From the NCBI RefSeq assembly GCF_006716815.1, contig NZ_VFPS01000003.1:372001-436000 (forward strand): 64,000 nt of DNA, in the 5' to 3' direction. Every line of letters starts with the position of its first letter. Position 1 is the first letter of the stretch. Shown here one piece after another: positions 61,142-64,000 of this stretch. Made by a program: the position numbers and the translations under genes. Under the pieces are notes generated by a model that had not been told where the DNA came from, did no database searches, and was given only the letters and a program-made list of their open reading frames with translations. Origin of the DNA: Microbacterium lacticum (GTDB lineage: Bacteria; Actinomycetota; Actinomycetes; Actinomycetales; Microbacteriaceae).

Positions 61142-64000
61142 GTGCCTCAGTCGACGACGACCCTGTCCACCCCCGCGCGGCGCGCGTTCGCGCTGCTCGC
61201 CGCCGCCGTCCTCGTCGGGGCCGGCGCCGTCGCCGTCACTGCCGCGCCCACCCTCGCCGCCGATCGCGTGCCCACGCTCGTCGGCGACCTGCAGAGCGAG
61301 CTGGGATGCCCCGGCGACTGGGATCCCGCGTGCGCCGCGACCACGCTCGAACCGGTCGACGGCACCACGCAGTACGCGCGCACGTTCGACATGCCGGCGG
61401 GCACGTACGAGTACAAGATCGCGCTGAACGGCGCGTGGGACGAGGGCTACGGCGCCGACGGAGCGGCCGGGGGAGCGAACATCCCGCTCACCATCGCCGG
61501 ACCGGCCTCGCTCCGCTTCGTCTACGACGACACCTCGCACCGCATCGCGATCGAGACCAACACCTTGGCATCCGGGTACACCGCTGCCGACGACGCGATC
61601 GTCTCCGCGCCCGTGCGCCAGGCCGGCGACGGCAAGCAGTTCTACTTCGTCATGACCGACCGGTTCGCCAACGGCGACACCGCGAACGACACCGGCGGCC
61701 TCACCGGCGACCGCCTCACCACCGGGTTCGACCCGACCTCGAGCGGCTTCTACAACGGCGGCGACATCGCAGGCCTGCGCGCGAACCTCGACTACATCGC
61801 GGGACTCGGCACGAACGCGATCTGGCTGACGCCGAGCTTCATGAACAAGCCCGTCCAGGGCGAGGGCGAGAACGCGAGCGCCGGGTACCACGGCTACTGG
61901 ATCACCGACTTCACCCGCATCGACCCGCACCTCGGCACGAACGACGAGCTGAAGGCCTTCATCGACGACGCGCACAGCCGTGGCATCGACGTCTACTTCG
62001 ACATCATCACGAACCACACCGCCGACGTCATCTCGTACGCCGAGAACCAGTACACCTACATCGACCAGGCGACGAAGCCGTACACCGATGCCGCGGGGAA
62101 CGCCTTCGACCCCGCCGACTTCGCCGGCACCGACACGTTCCCGACGATGGATGCGGCCACGAGCTTCCCGTACACCCCCGTCGTCGACCCGGCCGAGGCG
62201 AACGTGAAGGTGCCGGCCTGGCTCAACGACGTCACGCTGTACCACAACCGCGGTGACTCCACCTATCAGGGCGAGTCGACGACGTACGGCGACTTCTCCG
62301 GGCTCGACGACCTCATGACCGAGAACCCGGCCGTCGTGAACGGCTTCGCCGACGTGTACGAGTCGTGGATCGACCTCGGCATCGACGGATTCCGCATCGA
62401 CACGGCCAAGCACGTCGACTTCCCGTTCTGGCAGCAGTGGACGGCCAAGGTGCTCGACTACGCGCACAGTCAGGGCAAGCCCGACTTCTTCATGTTCGGC
62501 GAGGTGTACGACGCCGACCCCGCCGTGCTCTCGCCGTACGTGCGCGACACCGACATGAACTCGGTGCTCGACTTCGCGTTCCAGTCGGCCGCGACGAGCT
62601 TCGCCAAGGGCGGCGACGCGCAGGTGCTGCAGAAGATGTTCGCCGGCGACGACCGCTACACGACGCCCGACTCGTCGGCGACGGCGTTGCCGACCTTCCT
62701 CGGCAATCACGACATGGGGCGGATCGGCTACTTCCTGAAGAACACGCCGGATGCCTCGGGGCGCGATCTGCTCGCGCACGACCTGCTGTTCCTCAGCCGC
62801 GGCCAGCCGGTGGTCTACTACGGCGACGAGCAGGGCTTCACCGGGGCCGACCCCGGCGGCGACAAGAGCGCCCGGCAGACCCTGTTCGCGAGCGAGGTGC
62901 CGGAGTTTCAGAACCAGACCCTGATCGACGGCACGCCGGTGGGATCGGCCGACCGCTACGGCACCGACACGGCCCTGTACACGCACATCGCCGGGCTCTC
63001 GGCGCTGCGCGCGCAGCATCCGGCGCTCGTCGACGGCGCGCAGATCGAGCGGTACGCGAAAGACGGCGTGTACGCCTTCTCGCGCGTCGGCGCCGACGAG
63101 AAGGTCGAGTACCTTGTCGCGCTCAACAACACGGCATCCGAGGCGACCGTCACGGTGCCGACGCTGACGGCGGATGCCTCGTTCACGGGTGTCTACGGCG
63201 CGACGGGCTCGCTCACGACCGGCGCCGACGCCACGGCCGCCGTCACGGTTCCCGCCCTCTCCGCGGTCGTCTACCGCGCGGACGCCGCCGTGACAGCCCC
63301 CGCCGCGCCTGCGCCCCTCGAGGTGACGGCGCCGGCCGCCGGTGCGGGGCTGTCGGGTCAGGTCGCCGTCTCGGCGACCGCCGACCAGTCGTGGCGGCAG
63401 ACGAGCTTCGCCTGGCGCGTCGTCGGCGGTGACGAGTGGCACCCGCTCGGCACGGCCGAGGACACGACGCCCGGCGTCTTCCACGACGTCGCGGGTCTCG
63501 CCGCCGGCACGCTCGTCGAGTACCGCGCCGTGTCGACCGACGCTGCCGGTGGCCGCTCCGCGGCATCCACCTACGCCTCCGTCGGCAACCGCGTGAACCT
63601 CGTCGACGACCCGGCGCCGGAGGAGCCCGACGACGCGACGCCGTACGACTTCGTCAGCATTGCGGGGTCGCTGAACACCGAGATGGGCTGCGCGGGCGAC
63701 TGGGCGCCCGACTGCGATCGGGCGCAGATGACCCAGGTCGACGGCATCTGGCGGCTGACGGTCGACCTGCCCGCCGGCGACTACGAGTACAAGGTCGCGA
63801 CCGAGAAGAGCTGGGACGAGAACTACGGCCAGGGCGGCGTCGCGAGCGGCCCGAACCTCGTCCTCCGCCACGCCGGCGGACCGGTGACCTTCTGGTTCGA
63901 CCCGCGCACGAAGGTCGTGCAGTCGAGCGATGACGGCCCCGTCGTCACCCTCGCAGGCTCGTTCCAGTCGGAGCTCGGCTGCGCGGGCGACTGGGCGCCC
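61142..64000 (+). CDS. secreted GH13 alpha-amylase/pullulanase-type enzyme, partial at window end
   Basis: Open frame from GTG 61142 to the window end (at least 953 residues, no stop). Signal peptide with ARRAFALLAAAVLVGAGAVA and cleavage near LAA (about residue 41). An X25-like module at about 44-130 (GDLQSELGCPGDWDPACAAT; YEYKIALNGAWDEGYG). The GH13 barrel shows DGFRIDTAKHVD (nucleophile Asp420), FFMFGEVYDAD (acid/base Glu454) and FLGNHDMGRI (Asp524). After a linker, a second X25-like module (GSLNTEMGCAGDWAPDCDRA) and the beginning of a third (GSFQSELGCAGDWAP) follow. Degrades starch or pullulan outside the cell. The repeats may serve glucan binding. Confidence 0.92.
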   Translation, partial: MPQSTTTLSTPARRAFALLAAAVLVGAGAVAVTAAPTLAADRVPTLVGDLQSELGCPGDWDPACAATTLEPVDGTTQYARTFDMPAGTYEYKIALNGAWDEGYGADGAAGGANIPLTIAGPASLRFVYDDTSHRIAIETNTLASGYTAADDAIVSAPVRQAGDGKQFYFVMTDRFANGDTANDTGGLTGDRLTTGFDPTSSGFYNGGDIAGLRANLDYIAGLGTNAIWLTPSFMNKPVQGEGENASAGYHGYWITDFTRIDPHLGTNDELKAFIDDAHSRGIDVYFDIITNHTADVISYAENQYTYIDQATKPYTDAAGNAFDPADFAGTDTFPTMDAATSFPYTPVVDPAEANVKVPAWLNDVTLYHNRGDSTYQGESTTYGDFSGLDDLMTENPAVVNGFADVYESWIDLGIDGFRIDTAKHVDFPFWQQWTAKVLDYAHSQGKPDFFMFGEVYDADPAVLSPYVRDTDMNSVLDFAFQSAATSFAKGGDAQVLQKMFAGDDRYTTPDSSATALPTFLGNHDMGRIGYFLKNTPDASGRDLLAHDLLFLSRGQPVVYYGDEQGFTGADPGGDKSARQTLFASEVPEFQNQTLIDGTPVGSADRYGTDTALYTHIAGLSALRAQHPALVDGAQIERYAKDGVYAFSRVGADEKVEYLVALNNTASEATVTVPTLTADASFTGVYGATGSLTTGADATAAVTVPALSAVVYRADAAVTAPAAPAPLEVTAPAAGAGLSGQVAVSATADQSWRQTSFAWRVVGGDEWHPLGTAEDTTPGVFHDVAGLAAGTLVEYRAVSTDAAGGRSAASTYASVGNRVNLVDDPAPEEPDDATPYDFVSIAGSLNTEMGCAGDWAPDCDRAQMTQVDGIWRLTVDLPAGDYEYKVATEKSWDENYGQGGVASGPNLVLRHAGGPVTFWFDPRTKVVQSSDDGPVVTLAGSFQSELGCAGDWAP

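Overview
The window looks like a chromosomal segment of a high-GC actinobacterium of the family Microbacteriaceae, most likely Microbacterium or a close relative. The reasons are the strong G/C bias at third codon positions, frequent GTG starts, gene families common in that group (fused circularly permuted ATP-grasp/alpha-E protein, YkoEDC-type thiamine ECF transporter, SorC-controlled glpDFK, GntR-prpDBC), and two sequence habits. The first is the word GGATGCC/GGCATCC, recurring inside genes. The second is a -10 box of the form TANNNT placed exactly 6-7 nt before an ATG/GTG, which is the layout of leaderless mRNAs. Genus-level placement is inference.

Layout. 0-11.6 kb is ordinary chromosome: transglutaminase plus ATP-grasp/alpha-E pair, an ArgA-like acetyltransferase, radA, L-lactate dehydrogenase, a DUF899 protein, an MFS exporter, a frameshifted MetE-like gene, then tRNA-Ser(CGA). 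11.7-21.6 kb is an insertion hot spot. A large serine integrase lies next to the tRNA, cut near its 3' end by an IS481-family element with a perfect 6-bp target duplication and at its 5' end by two tandem ISL3 elements. Then come a small exported protein, a truncated GIY-YIG gene and a degenerate third ISL3 carrying an IS1634-family insertion. 21.7-24.5 kb holds four envelope/stress-type genes (alanine-rich membrane protein, Phage_holin_3_6-type protein, DUF3618 protein, BrkB/YihY). 24.5-28.0 kb is a decay zone: sugar ABC permease, its binding protein, a truncated SRPBCC gene and the C-terminal half of an MFS drug exporter.

28-45 kb: two MarR regulators, an SLC13-like transporter, an XRE regulator with a broken DUF2975 gene, an S11 carboxypeptidase, the TPP-riboswitch-controlled ykoEDC transporter, a SorC regulator with divergent operators before glpD-glpF-glpK, a short-chain dehydrogenase/enoyl-CoA hydratase cluster and a HAD phosphatase. 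45.3-48.6 kb is a ruined beta-glucoside PTS locus: truncated EIIBC, an IS3 insertion, an intact LicT/BglG-type RNA antiterminator site with its terminator, and a BglG protein without its RNA-binding domain.

48.6-64 kb: rlmN, an F420 ligase (cofE) overlapping a broken F420-type oxidoreductase that runs into an oleate hydratase tail, aldo/keto reductase, NUDIX, glyoxalase, RNase HI, an ABC exporter whose ATPase has lost its 5' part, the methylcitrate operon gntR-prpD-prpB-prpC, and a secreted GH13 amylase/pullulanase-type enzyme that is still open at the window end.

The most notable features are the density of broken or chimeric genes, the orphaned RAT-terminator switch, a set of long-armed intergenic inverted repeats with unrelated arm sequences, and the repeated leaderless-promoter layout. 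No CRISPR array, rRNA or replication origin was seen.
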